Source: Allobosea sp. (GTDB lineage Bacteria; Pseudomonadota; Alphaproteobacteria; Rhizobiales; Beijerinckiaceae). Taken from it: a DNA stretch of 57,190 nucleotides. Positions within the stretch are counted from its first letter, which is position 1. Each line of letters starts with the position of its first letter. The notes below the pieces were generated by a model that saw only the letters and a program-made list of their open reading frames with translations, made no database searches and was not told the origin of the DNA. Made by a program: the position numbers and the translations under genes. The DNA is taken from assembly GCF_030695125.1 (NCBI RefSeq), contig NZ_JAUYTP010000005.1, positions 1 to 57,190 on the forward strand. The letters are read 5' to 3'. Below, piece after piece: positions 1 to 8,906 of this stretch.

Positions 1-141
1 CGCCGCCTCCAGATCGGCTACAACCGCGCCGCCTCGATCATGGAGCGGATGGAGCACGAGGGCATCGTCGGCCCCGCCAACCACGCCGGCAAACGCGAAA
101 TCCTCGTCGAAACCGGCAGGGCACGGGAAGACGAGGACTGA
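1..141 (+). CDS. ftsK: DNA translocase FtsK, C-terminal end (partial)
   Basis: The window opens inside an open frame whose last 46 codons read like the gamma (winged-helix) domain of FtsK. It contains the stretch QIGYNRAAS followed by [13 protein letters not shown], which in this family recognises the polar KOPS sequences that orient DNA pumping at division. The rest of the gene (membrane domain, linker, RecA-like motor) lies outside the window. The stop is TGA at 139-141. The identification rests on a short but very conserved stretch. The next gene starts about 135 bp downstream and is unrelated. Confidence 0.8.
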   Translation, partial: RRLQIGYNRAASIMERMEHEGIVGPANHAGKREILVETGRAREDED

Positions 142-276
142 GGGCGGCACAGCCCCCGCCTGCGTCGCGGCTGAACCGTTCGCGGGGGCAGCGCGTACTC
201 ATCGCAACGATGGGAGCGCTGCGATGAGGCCGACACGATCTGCAACCGACCGCCGGTGCCGGCGGAGCCCTGCGCG

Positions 277-1845
277 GTGAAGACCCTCGTCCTCATCCTC
301 GGCGACCAGCTCAACCGCGACCTCTCTTCGCTCGATGGCTTCGAGCCCGGCCGAGACGTCGTGCTCATGGTCGAGGTCGCGCAGGAGACGACCTATGTCC
401 CCCATCACAAGCAGAAGATCGCCTTCATTCTCTCGGCGATGCGCCACTTCGCCCAGGAGCTGCGCGACGAGGGGCTGAGCGTCGACTACGTCGCGCTCGA
501 CGACCCCGCCAACACCGGTTCCTTCTCGGGCGAACTGGCGCGCGCGGTCGCTCGCCATCGTCCCGACCGCGTCGTCGTCACCGAGCCCGGCGAATGGCGG
601 GTGCGCCGGATGATGGACGACTGGGCGCAGGATCTCGGGCTTCCCGTCGAGATCCGCGACGACGACCGCTTCATCTGCTCGCGCGCCGATTTCGCCGCCT
701 GGGCCGACGGGCGCAAATCCTATCGCATGGAGTTCTTCTACCGCGAGATGCGCCGCCGCACCGGGCTGCTGATAGAGGATGACGGGCCGGTCGGCGGCCA
801 GTGGAATTTCGACGCGGAGAACCGCAAGCGCCTGCCGGCGTCGCTGTCATTGCCGCCGCGGGGGCGCACGGCCCCGGACGCGGTCACGGCAGAGGTCATC
901 ACGCTGGTCGCGGCCCGCTTTCCGGATCATTTCGGCGATCTCGACGGCTTCGGCTGGGCCGTGACGCGGACCGAGGCGCTGGCTGCGCTCGACCATTTCA
1001 TCGCGGACGCCCTGCCGTCCTTCGGCGATTATCAGGATGCGATGGCTGAAGGAGAGCCCTTCCTCTTCCACGCCTTGCTGTCGCCCTATCTGAACATCGG
1101 GCTGTTGCTGCCGCGCGAGGTCTGCGTCGCCGCCGAGACCGCCTGGCGCGCCGGCAAGGTGCCGCTCAACGCCGTCGAGGGCTTCATCCGCCAGATCCTC
1201 GGCTGGCGCGAATATGTCCGCGGCATCTACTGGCTGGAGATGCCCGGCTATGCGCAGACCAACGCGCTCAAAGCCGAGCGGCCGCTGCCCTGGTTCTACT
1301 GGTCGGGCGAGACGGAAATGAACTGTCTGGCGAACGCCATTGGGGACACCCGCCGCAACGCCTATGCCCATCACATCCAGCGGCTGATGGTGACCGGCAA
1401 CTTCGCGCTGCTTGCCGGCATCCGCCCGGCCGAGATCGAAGAGTGGTACCTCGCCGTCTATGCCGACGCCTTCGAATGGGTCGAGCTGCCCAACACCCAT
1501 GGCATGGCGCTCTTCGCCGATGGCGGGCTCCTGGGCTCGAAACCTTATGCGGCGTCGGGCGCCTATATCGACCGCATGTCCAACTACTGTGGGCCTTGCG
1601 CCTATGATCCCAAGATCAAGACCGGGGCGGGCGCCTGCCCGTTCAACCCGCTTTACTGGAATTTCCTGATCGAGAACCGCGCCAGGCTCGGCAACAATCC
1701 GCGCATGGCGATGCCCTACAGGACGCTGGACAAGATGCCGGCCGAGCGAGTTGAAACGATCGCGCGAGAAGCCAACGCCTTTCTCGACGCTCTGGACGAG
1801 GCGAAACCTCCGCAAAAAGCAGGGCAGCCCGATTTGTTCGCCTGA
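277..1845 (+). CDS. phrB: Cryptochrome/photolyase, FeS-BCP (PhrB/CryB) class
   Basis: This is a predicted (6-4) photolyase or bacterial cryptochrome that repairs UV lesions using FAD and light. The N-terminus reads KTLVLILGDQLN, typical of the DPRP family. The C-terminal half has the FAD-domain signatures NAYAHHIQRLMVTGNF and NTHGMALFADGG. Four cysteines at residues 350, 438, 441 and 454, counted from the chosen start, fall exactly where Agrobacterium PhrB places its [4Fe-4S] ligands; two of them lie in NYCGPCAYDP. The GTG at 277 is chosen because GGAG lies 8 nt upstream and it gives this numbering. A GTG at 256 would add seven residues. The protein is 522 aa, normal for the family. The exact lesion repaired cannot be read from sequence. 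Confidence 0.93.
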   Translation: MKTLVLILGDQLNRDLSSLDGFEPGRDVVLMVEVAQETTYVPHHKQKIAFILSAMRHFAQELRDEGLSVDYVALDDPANTGSFSGELARAVARHRPDRVVVTEPGEWRVRRMMDDWAQDLGLPVEIRDDDRFICSRADFAAWADGRKSYRMEFFYREMRRRTGLLIEDDGPVGGQWNFDAENRKRLPASLSLPPRGRTAPDAVTAEVITLVAARFPDHFGDLDGFGWAVTRTEALAALDHFIADALPSFGDYQDAMAEGEPFLFHALLSPYLNIGLLLPREVCVAAETAWRAGKVPLNAVEGFIRQILGWREYVRGIYWLEMPGYAQTNALKAERPLPWFYWSGETEMNCLANAIGDTRRNAYAHHIQRLMVTGNFALLAGIRPAEIEEWYLAVYADAFEWVELPNTHGMALFADGGLLGSKPYAASGAYIDRMSNYCGPCAYDPKIKTGAGACPFNPLYWNFLIENRARLGNNPRMAMPYRTLDKMPAERVETIAREANAFLDALDEAKPPQKAGQPDLFA

Positions 1846-1965
1846 GCGCGGCGTGCGGGCCGATCGTAGCGGCGGACAGGCGATGCCTCGCCAAACACGC
1901 CAAAGCCGCGCAGTGTCGCGGCGAACGGTCGGCGGATTCGGTGATCCGCTGGCGCGCGAGGTCTG

Positions 1966-3090
1966 ATGTTCCGCTTCCTCCACTCCTCCGACCTGCATAT
2001 CGGCAAGCGCTTCGGCAACATGCCCGAAGAGTTGCGCGGCCGGCTGCGCGAGGCGCGCCACACGGTGCTCGACCGGCTGGCGGCGCAGGCGCGGGCGGGC
2101 GGCGCGGAGACCGTGCTGCTGGCCGGAGACAGCTTCGACACCGAGACGCCGAGCCCCGCCATGCTGCGCCAGGCGCTCGCCGCCATGGCCGGCCATGCGC
2201 CGCTGCGCTGGGTCGTCCTGCCTGGCAACCATGACTCGCTGCTCGCCGACGAGCTCTGGGCCGCGACACGCGCCGCGCTGCCCGCCAATGTCGTTCTGGC
2301 GACGGAAGCCGCGCCGCTCGCGCTCGCACCCGGCGTCGTCATCCTGCCCGCGCCCTGCACCACGCGCCGGCCCGGCCGCGACCTGACCGACTGGATGGAC
2401 GCCGTCGCCACGCCCGAAGGCGTCCTGCGCATCGGGCTCGCCCATGGCGCGATCCAGAGCTTCTCCGAGGATGGCGGCGGCCTCGACATCATCGCGCCCG
2501 ACCGGGCGAACCGCGCCGGGCTCGATTATCTCGCGCTGGGCGACTGGCACGGCCAGATGCCGATCGGCCCGCGCAGCTGGTACTCAGGTGCGCCCGAGCC
2601 AGACCGCTTCAAGCATGATCAGCCCGGCCGGGCGCTCCTGGTCTCGCTCGCCGGCCCCGGCGCGATGCCCGATGTCGCGCCCGTGGAGACCGGCAGCTTC
2701 GACTGGCGCAGCCTGCCGCTCGATCTGCTCTCCGGCGACGATGGTGCCGCGGCTCTGACAGAGCGTCTGCCCGCCGGCCCGGTCCGACGCCAGACCCTGC
2801 TGCGCGTCGTCGCCGCAGGGCGCCTTCGGCCGCAGGCACGCGCTGGTCTCGATGCCGCGATCGCGGCGGTCGCGCCGGAATTCGCCTTCCTGCAACTGGA
2901 TGCCGACGCGCTGGCGACGGATTGCGAGAGTGACGATCTCGACGCGATCGACCGGGCCGGGGCGCTGCGCCAGGCTGCGGATGCGCTGCTCACTGAGAGC
3001 CTCGACGAGGCCCGCCCCGCCGGCGAGCGCCAAGCGGCGCGCGACGCGCTCATGCGGCTGTTTTCCTATTGCGAGGCCATGCCGTCATGA
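1966..3090 (+). CDS. DNA repair metallophosphoesterase, SbcD/YhaO-like
   Basis: This 374 aa calcineurin-like phosphoesterase is probably the nuclease half of a two-subunit DNA end-processing complex. The di-metal motifs appear in order: SSDLHIGKRF near residue 7, AGDSFD near 53, PGNHDS near 86, LAHGA near 157 and GDWHGQ near 187. Together these supply the Asp, His and Asn ligands of the Mre11/SbcD fold. The stop at 3088-3090 lies 10 nt before the ATG chosen for the ATPase, so the pair is almost certainly one operon. It is shorter than E. coli SbcD (about 400 aa), and I could not tell SbcD from YhaO by eye. Confidence 0.88.
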   Translation: MFRFLHSSDLHIGKRFGNMPEELRGRLREARHTVLDRLAAQARAGGAETVLLAGDSFDTETPSPAMLRQALAAMAGHAPLRWVVLPGNHDSLLADELWAATRAALPANVVLATEAAPLALAPGVVILPAPCTTRRPGRDLTDWMDAVATPEGVLRIGLAHGAIQSFSEDGGGLDIIAPDRANRAGLDYLALGDWHGQMPIGPRSWYSGAPEPDRFKHDQPGRALLVSLAGPGAMPDVAPVETGSFDWRSLPLDLLSGDDGAAALTERLPAGPVRRQTLLRVVAAGRLRPQARAGLDAAIAAVAPEFAFLQLDADALATDCESDDLDAIDRAGALRQAADALLTESLDEARPAGERQAARDALMRLFSYCEAMPS

Positions 3091-3100
3091 GATGCCCGTC

Positions 3101-5731
3101 ATGAAGCTGACGGCGCTGCGCCTGCACAATATCCGCCGCTTCGCCGGGCGCGGCGTCGCCGTCGAGGGCATCGGCGACGGCGTCAACGTGCTCTGCGCCG
3201 CCAACGAGTTCGGCAAATCGACCTGTTTCGATGCGCTGCACGCCCTGTTCTTCCAGCCGCATACCGGCACGCCCGGTGCCGTGCAGGGCCTGCGGCCCTA
3301 TAGCGGCGGCAACCCGCTGGTCGAGGCCGACATCCTGACGGCCGCAGGCGCCTTCCGGCTGACCAAGCAGTTCTATGGCGGCAAGCGCGCCATGGTGCGC
3401 GAACTCGCCTCGGGCCGGCTCATCGCCCAGGCCGACGAGGCCGAGCGCTTCATCGCCAACCTCGTCCAGGGCGGCACGGCGGGGCCCGCCGGCCTGCTCT
3501 GGGTGCGCCAGGGCATCACGGGGATCGAGCGGCGCTCGCCCAAGGACGAGGAGGGCGAGAAGCGCGCGCGCGAATCCGTCCTGACCTCGGTCCAGGGCGA
3601 GGTGGAATCCCTCACCGGTGGCCGCCGTATGGCGCAGGCGCTTGCGAGCTGCGAAACCGAATTGTCGGTTTTGGTCACGGCGACGGGGCGTCCCAAAGCC
3701 GGCGGTGCCTATGCACAAGCCCTCGAGGAGCGCGACAGGCTGGTCGAAACCGAGAAGCGGCTCGCGGCGGATGTCGCCGAACTGCGTGCGGCGCTCGATC
3801 GTCGCCGCGCCCTGCGCGCCAGGCTCGCCGAGATCGAGGATCCGGAGCAGCAGGCGCAGCGCCTGCGCGATCTCGCCCAGTCCGAGTTGGCCTGGACAAC
3901 GGCAAAGGCCCATGGCGAGGCCCTGAAGACCGCCGAGGTCGAGGCGGCTCTGGCGCGCAATCAGCGCGATGCGGCACGCGCGGCGCTGGACGCCTTCCGC
4001 AGCCAGCGCGCGCGATGGGCCGAGCTGCGCGATCGCGATGTCGCCGGCCGACAAACACGCGACGAGGCTCTGGCGCGGCAGCGGGCCGCCGCCGAGGCGG
4101 GCCAGGCTGCGGCGCTTGCGGTCGAGACGGCGGAAATCGCCGAGCGCGAAGCACGCGATCTTCTGAGCCGGCTCGAGAAAGCGCTTCAGGCGCGCGACGC
4201 CGCCGAGCAGCTGGCGCGTCTCCAGCAGGACCATGCCCGCGCCGAGGCCGGCCGGGCGGAGGTCGAGACGATCCAGGCCGAGCTGAAGGTCCTGGCGCTG
4301 CCGCCGCAGGCGGTGCGGCAGCTGGAGGCTCTGGAGACCGAGCTGATCGGCCTGCGGGCGGTGGTCGCCGCGCGCACGCCGCTGCTGCGGGTCGATTATC
4401 GTGCTGGCGCGTCGCGTGCCATAACGCTCGACGGGGCAGCGCTCGCAGATGGCGAGGAACGCGCGCTGACACGCAGCGCCGCACTCGAGGTCGAGGGCAT
4501 CGGGCGCCTGATGCTGACGCTGCCGACTGCGCGCGACGGGCATGACGAACTGGCCCGGGTCGAGGCGAAGCTTGTCGCCCTGCTGAGCACCCTCGGCGTC
4601 GCGAACCTCGCAGAGGCGCGCCAGCGCGAGGCCGCCAACCGCGAGCTGACCGGCCGGCTCGACCTCGCCCGGCAGCGCCTTGCTCTGCTCGCCCCCGACG
4701 GGTTCGCGGCCTTGCACGAGCGAATGGCGCGGCTGGAGGCGCAGGGGACTGGCTCGGTCGAGATCAAGGGCGATCCCGCTGCGGTGCGTGTTGCCCTGAC
4801 CGCGGCTGAAGCGCAGGTCCAGGCCTCCCGCCACGACCAGCGCGCGGCGCAATCGGCGCGGGATGAAGCCGGCGCGGCTGTTGTCGAGGCTGAACGTGCG
4901 CTGGCGAGCGTGGCCTCGGAATTGACAGGCCTGGCTGCCAGCCTCGGCCCGGAGGAGGGGCGCGAGGCGCAGGAGGCCCAGCTGGCGCAGGCCCTGGCGC
5001 AGGCGGAACCGGCCTGGACCTCGGCTCAGGCGCAGGTCGAGACCCTGCGCGCGGGCGCTGTCGATCTGGCTGCAGCGGAAGCCAAGTTCCGGCGGATGCG
5101 TTCTGTGGTCGATGGCGCCGCCGCGGAGACCGCGAGCCTGCGCGAGGAGGCGGCCGAGCTGAACGGCCGGATCCGGGCCCGCGCCGATGCCGCGATCGAG
5201 GAGGCCTGGCAGGAGGCGCGCGAGACGCTTGCGGCCGTGCAGAAGCGGCTGGCGGCGCTGGAGCGCGAAGTGGCGCTGCTGACCCGCCTGCGCGACGCGC
5301 TGGAGGCGGCGCGTGCCGAGGCGCGCGACCATTATTTCGCGCCGGTGATGACGGAGTTGCGACCGCTGCTCGGGCTGTTGTTCGAGGATGCGACCGTCAC
5401 CTTCGACGAGGAGACGCTGCTGCCCCGCACCGTCAGCCGCAACGGGCTGGAGGAGCCGGTCGGCGTGCTCAGCGGCGGCATGCGCGAGCAGCTCGCGGTG
5501 CTGACGCGGCTCGCCTTCGCGCGGCTCCTGGCCAAGGACGGCCAGCCGGCTCCGGTCATCCTCGACGATGCGCTGGTCTATTCCGACGACGACCGGATCG
5601 AGCGCATGTTCGACGCGCTGCACCGCCAGGCCAGCGACCAGCAGATCATCGTCTTCTCCTGCCGCCAGCGCGCCTTCGCCCAGCTCGGCGGCACGATCCT
5701 GCGGATGGTGCCGTGGGTGCCGGAGGGCTGA
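3101..5731 (+). CDS. SMC-like AAA ATPase, SbcC/YhaN-like
   Basis: This 876 aa ATPase partners the phosphoesterase just upstream. The N-terminal half-site begins KLTALRLHNIRRF and carries a Walker A variant, AANEFGKST near residue 34, where the first Gly of GxxxxGKS is Ala. Long Glu/Ala/Arg-rich coiled coils follow and are interrupted by a short beta-rich segment near residues 430-470. The C-terminal half-site has the signature LSGGMREQ, Walker B VILDDALVYSDD and a switch segment IIVFSCRQ. No Cys-X-X-Cys zinc hook is visible at the coil apex, unlike SbcC or Rad50, and the protein is clearly shorter than E. coli SbcC (about 1050 aa), which favours a YhaN-like relative. ATG 3101 is used; ATG 3092 is also possible. 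The role in DNA repair is family-based inference. Confidence 0.85.
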   Translation: MKLTALRLHNIRRFAGRGVAVEGIGDGVNVLCAANEFGKSTCFDALHALFFQPHTGTPGAVQGLRPYSGGNPLVEADILTAAGAFRLTKQFYGGKRAMVRELASGRLIAQADEAERFIANLVQGGTAGPAGLLWVRQGITGIERRSPKDEEGEKRARESVLTSVQGEVESLTGGRRMAQALASCETELSVLVTATGRPKAGGAYAQALEERDRLVETEKRLAADVAELRAALDRRRALRARLAEIEDPEQQAQRLRDLAQSELAWTTAKAHGEALKTAEVEAALARNQRDAARAALDAFRSQRARWAELRDRDVAGRQTRDEALARQRAAAEAGQAAALAVETAEIAEREARDLLSRLEKALQARDAAEQLARLQQDHARAEAGRAEVETIQAELKVLALPPQAVRQLEALETELIGLRAVVAARTPLLRVDYRAGASRAITLDGAALADGEERALTRSAALEVEGIGRLMLTLPTARDGHDELARVEAKLVALLSTLGVANLAEARQREAANRELTGRLDLARQRLALLAPDGFAALHERMARLEAQGTGSVEIKGDPAAVRVALTAAEAQVQASRHDQRAAQSARDEAGAAVVEAERALASVASELTGLAASLGPEEGREAQEAQLAQALAQAEPAWTSAQAQVETLRAGAVDLAAAEAKFRRMRSVVDGAAAETASLREEAAELNGRIRARADAAIEEAWQEARETLAAVQKRLAALEREVALLTRLRDALEAARAEARDHYFAPVMTELRPLLGLLFEDATVTFDEETLLPRTVSRNGLEEPVGVLSGGMREQLAVLTRLAFARLLAKDGQPAPVILDDALVYSDDDRIERMFDALHRQASDQQIIVFSCRQRAFAQLGGTILRMVPWVPEG

Positions 5732-5757
5732 GCCGACGCACCTGGCACACCCGCGCC

Positions 5758-5870
5758 GTCATCCCGGACAAGCCGCGTCAGCGGCGCCGATCCGGGATCC
5801 ATTCCTGACCCTCTCAAGGCAACGTTCCGGAATGGATCCCGGGTCTCCGCTTCGCTTCGCCCGGGATGAC
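5758..5870. repeat. Palindromic intergenic repeat (REP/RIME-like)
   Basis: This is a nested inverted repeat between two converging genes. The outer arms are GTCATCCCGG (5758-5767) and CCGGGATGAC (5861-5870). The inner arms, GATCCGGGATCCATTCC (5789-5805) and GGAATGGATCCCGGGTC (5829-5845), are perfect 17-bp complements. Such elements are common in rhizobial genomes and may act as a bidirectional transcription barrier here. No coding potential is evident. Confidence 0.8.
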
Positions 5871-5930
5871 ACTGGAAAGGGCATGGCAATAGCGAAACCT
5901 TGCACCGACGAGGTCGTTCGTCGGAAAAGC

Positions 5931-7424
5931 TCACAAAATCGTCGCGCCGAAATTCCGCTCCGGGTCCATCTCCAGCACGAGCCTGCCGGTCGGCTCGGCG
6001 GCCGGACCGCCCGTGCGCGCCAGCCAGCGGCCGGAGCCTGCCTTGGCGTGGAGCGCCCCGTCGCTGATGACGACATCGCCGCGGCGGATCACCGTCTCGG
6101 GCCAGCCGATCACTTGATAGCCGGCAAAGGGTGTGAATCCGGTGAGGTCGTGCATGGCCTCATCCGTGATCGTCACCTCGCGCGTCGGGTCCCAGATCGC
6201 GATGTCGGCATCATAGCCCGGCTGGATCGCACCCTTGCCCGGCAGGTTGTAAATCTTCGCCGGCGCGGTCGCGGTCAGGTCGACGAAGGCCTCGAGCCCG
6301 CGCCCGGCGAATTCGGGGCGGCCCTTCGAGACCAGCGCGTCGAACATCAGGGGCAGGCGGGTTTCCAGTCCCGGCAGGCCGTTGGCGATCTGCTTGAAGT
6401 TGGGGTTGGGCCCGGCGGAGAGCTTGCCGCTCTCGTCGAAGCGGTAGGGCGCGTGGTCGGAGGACACCGTCTGGAGATCGCCCAGTGCCAGCGCCTGCCA
6501 GAGCGCGTCCTGGTCGGCGGTCTCGCGCGGCGGCGGCGAGCACATCCATTTCGCGCCTTCGAGGCCGGGCTTGTCGAGATCGGCCTTGGTCATGAACAGA
6601 TATTGCGGGCAGGTCTCGGCGAAGACCTTGAGGCCCTGGCCGCGCGCCTGCCGGATCACGGCCGCGCCTTCGGCAGTCGAGACGTGGAAGATCATGATCG
6701 GCTGGTCGATCAGCGCGGCCTGCGTGATCAGCCGGGTGAAAGCCTCCGATTCCGAGCCGCGCGGATGGCTGATCGAATGGAACTTCGGCGCGGTGTAGCC
6801 GCGCTCGACCAGCTTCTTGCCCATCCAGGAGATCATGCCGTGGTTTTCGGCATGGACGCAGATCAGGGCCCGGTGCCGGCGCGCCGTCAGCATCAGGTCG
6901 AGCAGCGGCTCGTCGTCGACCTTGATCAGGTCGTAGGTCATAAAGACCTTGATCGAGGCGTGCCCCTCCTGGATCAGCGCCGGAAGATCTTCCTTGATCG
7001 TCTTCTCGTCGGGGTTCGCGACGATCATGTGGAAGGCGTAGTCGATCAACGCGCCGCGCTTCGCCAGTGCGGCATAGTCGTCGACGACCTTGCGCAAATC
7101 GAGCCCGCGATGCTGGGCGGCAAACGAGACCAGCGTGGTGTTGCCGCCGAAGGCCGCCGAGGTCGTGGCGCTCTCGAAGGTGTCGGCATTCATTAGCCCG
7201 CCGGCCGAGACCTGCTCGACATGGGCGTGCGTGTCGATGCCGCCGGGCAGGACGAATTTGCCGGTTGCGTCGATCTCGCGCGCTCCCTTGCCGAGCCCGG
7301 TGCCGATCGCCGCGATCTTGCCGTCCTTCACGGCGACATCGGCGACGTAGCTCGCCGTCGCCGTGCCGACGGTGCCGCCGCGAATGACCAGATCATAGGC
7401 GAGGTCCTGGGGGTGCGGGGGCAT
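5931..7424 (-). CDS. hydA: Dihydropyrimidinase / hydantoinase-type amidohydrolase
   Basis: This 497 aa cytosolic cyclic amidohydrolase opens the ring of dihydropyrimidines or 5-substituted hydantoins. Metal-site motifs appear in family order: GGIDTHAHV near residue 60, the carboxylated Lys in ASIKVFMTYD near 150, CVHAENHG, IFHVSTAEG, and the catalytic Asp in SSDHAPY. The start at 7424 follows GAGGAG at a good distance; the open frame continues further upstream but without a better start. It is transcribed divergently from rsgA. No other reductive pyrimidine degradation genes lie nearby, so the natural substrate (dihydrouracil or a hydantoin) is undetermined. Confidence 0.88.
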   Translation of the reverse strand: MPPHPQDLAYDLVIRGGTVGTATASYVADVAVKDGKIAAIGTGLGKGAREIDATGKFVLPGGIDTHAHVEQVSAGGLMNADTFESATTSAAFGGNTTLVSFAAQHRGLDLRKVVDDYAALAKRGALIDYAFHMIVANPDEKTIKEDLPALIQEGHASIKVFMTYDLIKVDDEPLLDLMLTARRHRALICVHAENHGMISWMGKKLVERGYTAPKFHSISHPRGSESEAFTRLITQAALIDQPIMIFHVSTAEGAAVIRQARGQGLKVFAETCPQYLFMTKADLDKPGLEGAKWMCSPPPRETADQDALWQALALGDLQTVSSDHAPYRFDESGKLSAGPNPNFKQIANGLPGLETRLPLMFDALVSKGRPEFAGRGLEAFVDLTATAPAKIYNLPGKGAIQPGYDADIAIWDPTREVTITDEAMHDLTGFTPFAGYQVIGWPETVIRRGDVVISDGALHAKAGSGRWLARTGGPAAEPTGRLVLEMDPERNFGATIL

Positions 7425-7622
7425 GGTGATCTCCTCGGCGGTATGGCGGCGTCGGCATGACGGATTTGCGTTCCGCCGCGACCATAGCAAAGCCGCGGCC
7501 AACCGCGATGGTGCCCGGCGCAGGGCGCGGATGTCTTGCTGCCGGGTCGTTGCGGCCGAGTCCCAGCAACGAGGGCGTTTCGCCGCTTGCCAGATCGCGG
7601 AAACCCCGCTCTATCGACGGGC

Positions 7623-8642
7623 ATGACCATGCCCCCCGATCGCGACGCCGCTTCCTGGACACTGGCTGCGCTGGGCTGGTCGCCCTTCTTTGCCGAGCAG
7701 ATCGATCCCGACGATTCCGGGCTCGTGCCCGTCCGGATCGCCACCGTCCACCGCGCCCGGATGAGCGCGATGGCGACGGAGGGCCCGGTCCGGCTGGAAC
7801 TGCCTGTTCATGCCAACACCGGCGACTACACCGTCGGCGACTGGGTTCTGGTCGAACCCGGGACGCATCTCCTTCGCCGCCTGCTCGCGCGCCGCACCGT
7901 GCTGGCGCGCCGCGTCGAGGGCAGCAAGATGCCGCAATATGCCGGCGCCAACATCGATACGCTGTTCATCGTCACCTCCTGCAATGCCGATTTCAACGTC
8001 GCTAGGCTGGAGCGCTATCTCGCGCTCGCCAATGAGAGCGGCGCGGAGCCGGTGATCCTGCTGACCAAGGCCGATCTCGCCGCCGAACCCGAGACCTATC
8101 GCGCGCAGGCGGCCGCGCTGCAGCGCGGCCTGCCTGTGGTGACCGTCAACCCGCTGGGAGACGATGTCGCGGAAGTGCTTGCGCCCTGGTGCGGGGAGGG
8201 GCGTACGGTGGCGCTCGTCGGCTCGTCGGGCGTCGGCAAGTCGACCCTGGTCAATGCGCTGGCCGGCCACGCGCGCGAGGACGAGCAGCAGACCGGCGAC
8301 ATCCGCGCCCATGACGCCCAGGGCCGCCACACCACGACCTCGCGCTCGCTCCATGCCATCGAAGGCGGTGGCTGGGTCATCGACACGCCGGGGATGCGCA
8401 CCCTCCATGTCAGCGATGCCGCGGCCGGCCTCGATACGCTCTTCGCCGAAATTAGCGAACTCACCCATCTCTGCCGCTTCCGCGACTGCACCCATGAGCA
8501 CGAGCCCGGCTGCGCGGTGCAGGATGCGGTCAAACAAGGCCGGATCGACCCCGATCGCCTGGCGCGCTGGCGCAAGCTCGACGCCGAGAACAAGGCCAAG
8601 ACGCCCGCCGCGCGTGGGTCGCGGGGGCAGAGGCGGTCGTGA
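7623..8642 (+). CDS. rsgA: Ribosome small-subunit assembly GTPase RsgA
   Basis: This 339 aa circularly permuted GTPase helps mature the 30S subunit. An N-terminal OB-fold region is followed by G4 (LLTKADL), then G1 (GSSGVGKST near residue 200), then G3 (DTPGM), the permuted order diagnostic of the YjeQ/RsgA family. The C-terminal zinc finger has the spacing C-x4-C-x-H-x5-C (CRFRDCTHEHEPGC). The start is ATG 7623; the open frame extends further upstream but family alignment does not need it. It is monocistronic, about 200 bp from the divergent amidohydrolase start. Confidence 0.92.
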   Translation: MTMPPDRDAASWTLAALGWSPFFAEQIDPDDSGLVPVRIATVHRARMSAMATEGPVRLELPVHANTGDYTVGDWVLVEPGTHLLRRLLARRTVLARRVEGSKMPQYAGANIDTLFIVTSCNADFNVARLERYLALANESGAEPVILLTKADLAAEPETYRAQAAALQRGLPVVTVNPLGDDVAEVLAPWCGEGRTVALVGSSGVGKSTLVNALAGHAREDEQQTGDIRAHDAQGRHTTTSRSLHAIEGGGWVIDTPGMRTLHVSDAAAGLDTLFAEISELTHLCRFRDCTHEHEPGCAVQDAVKQGRIDPDRLARWRKLDAENKAKTPAARGSRGQRRS

Positions 8643-8906
8643 CGGCGCTCCCCGAAGCGCGCCTGACATGAAACGGGCTCCTTGCCCATGCGCGGCCCGA
8701 CAGGACGAACCGAGGTCCGCCGACGATCGGAAGCGGCAGTTCCCTGTCGAAAAATGGATCAAATGCGCGATTGCGCACTAGAGCGAATCTGCAAACATGG
8801 AATAGGGTGACAAAGCTCGTGCGCCGTCGATGTATGGGCGTGGAGAGCCCGACACGATCGAACGCCTCTTCCACTCCTATTCGCAGATAGACGGGGTCGT
8901 TGTTTC

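Noticed and set aside
3050..5623. An 857-codon frame antisense to the SMC-like ATPase
   Set aside because: Shadow of the coiled-coil codon pattern; no domain.
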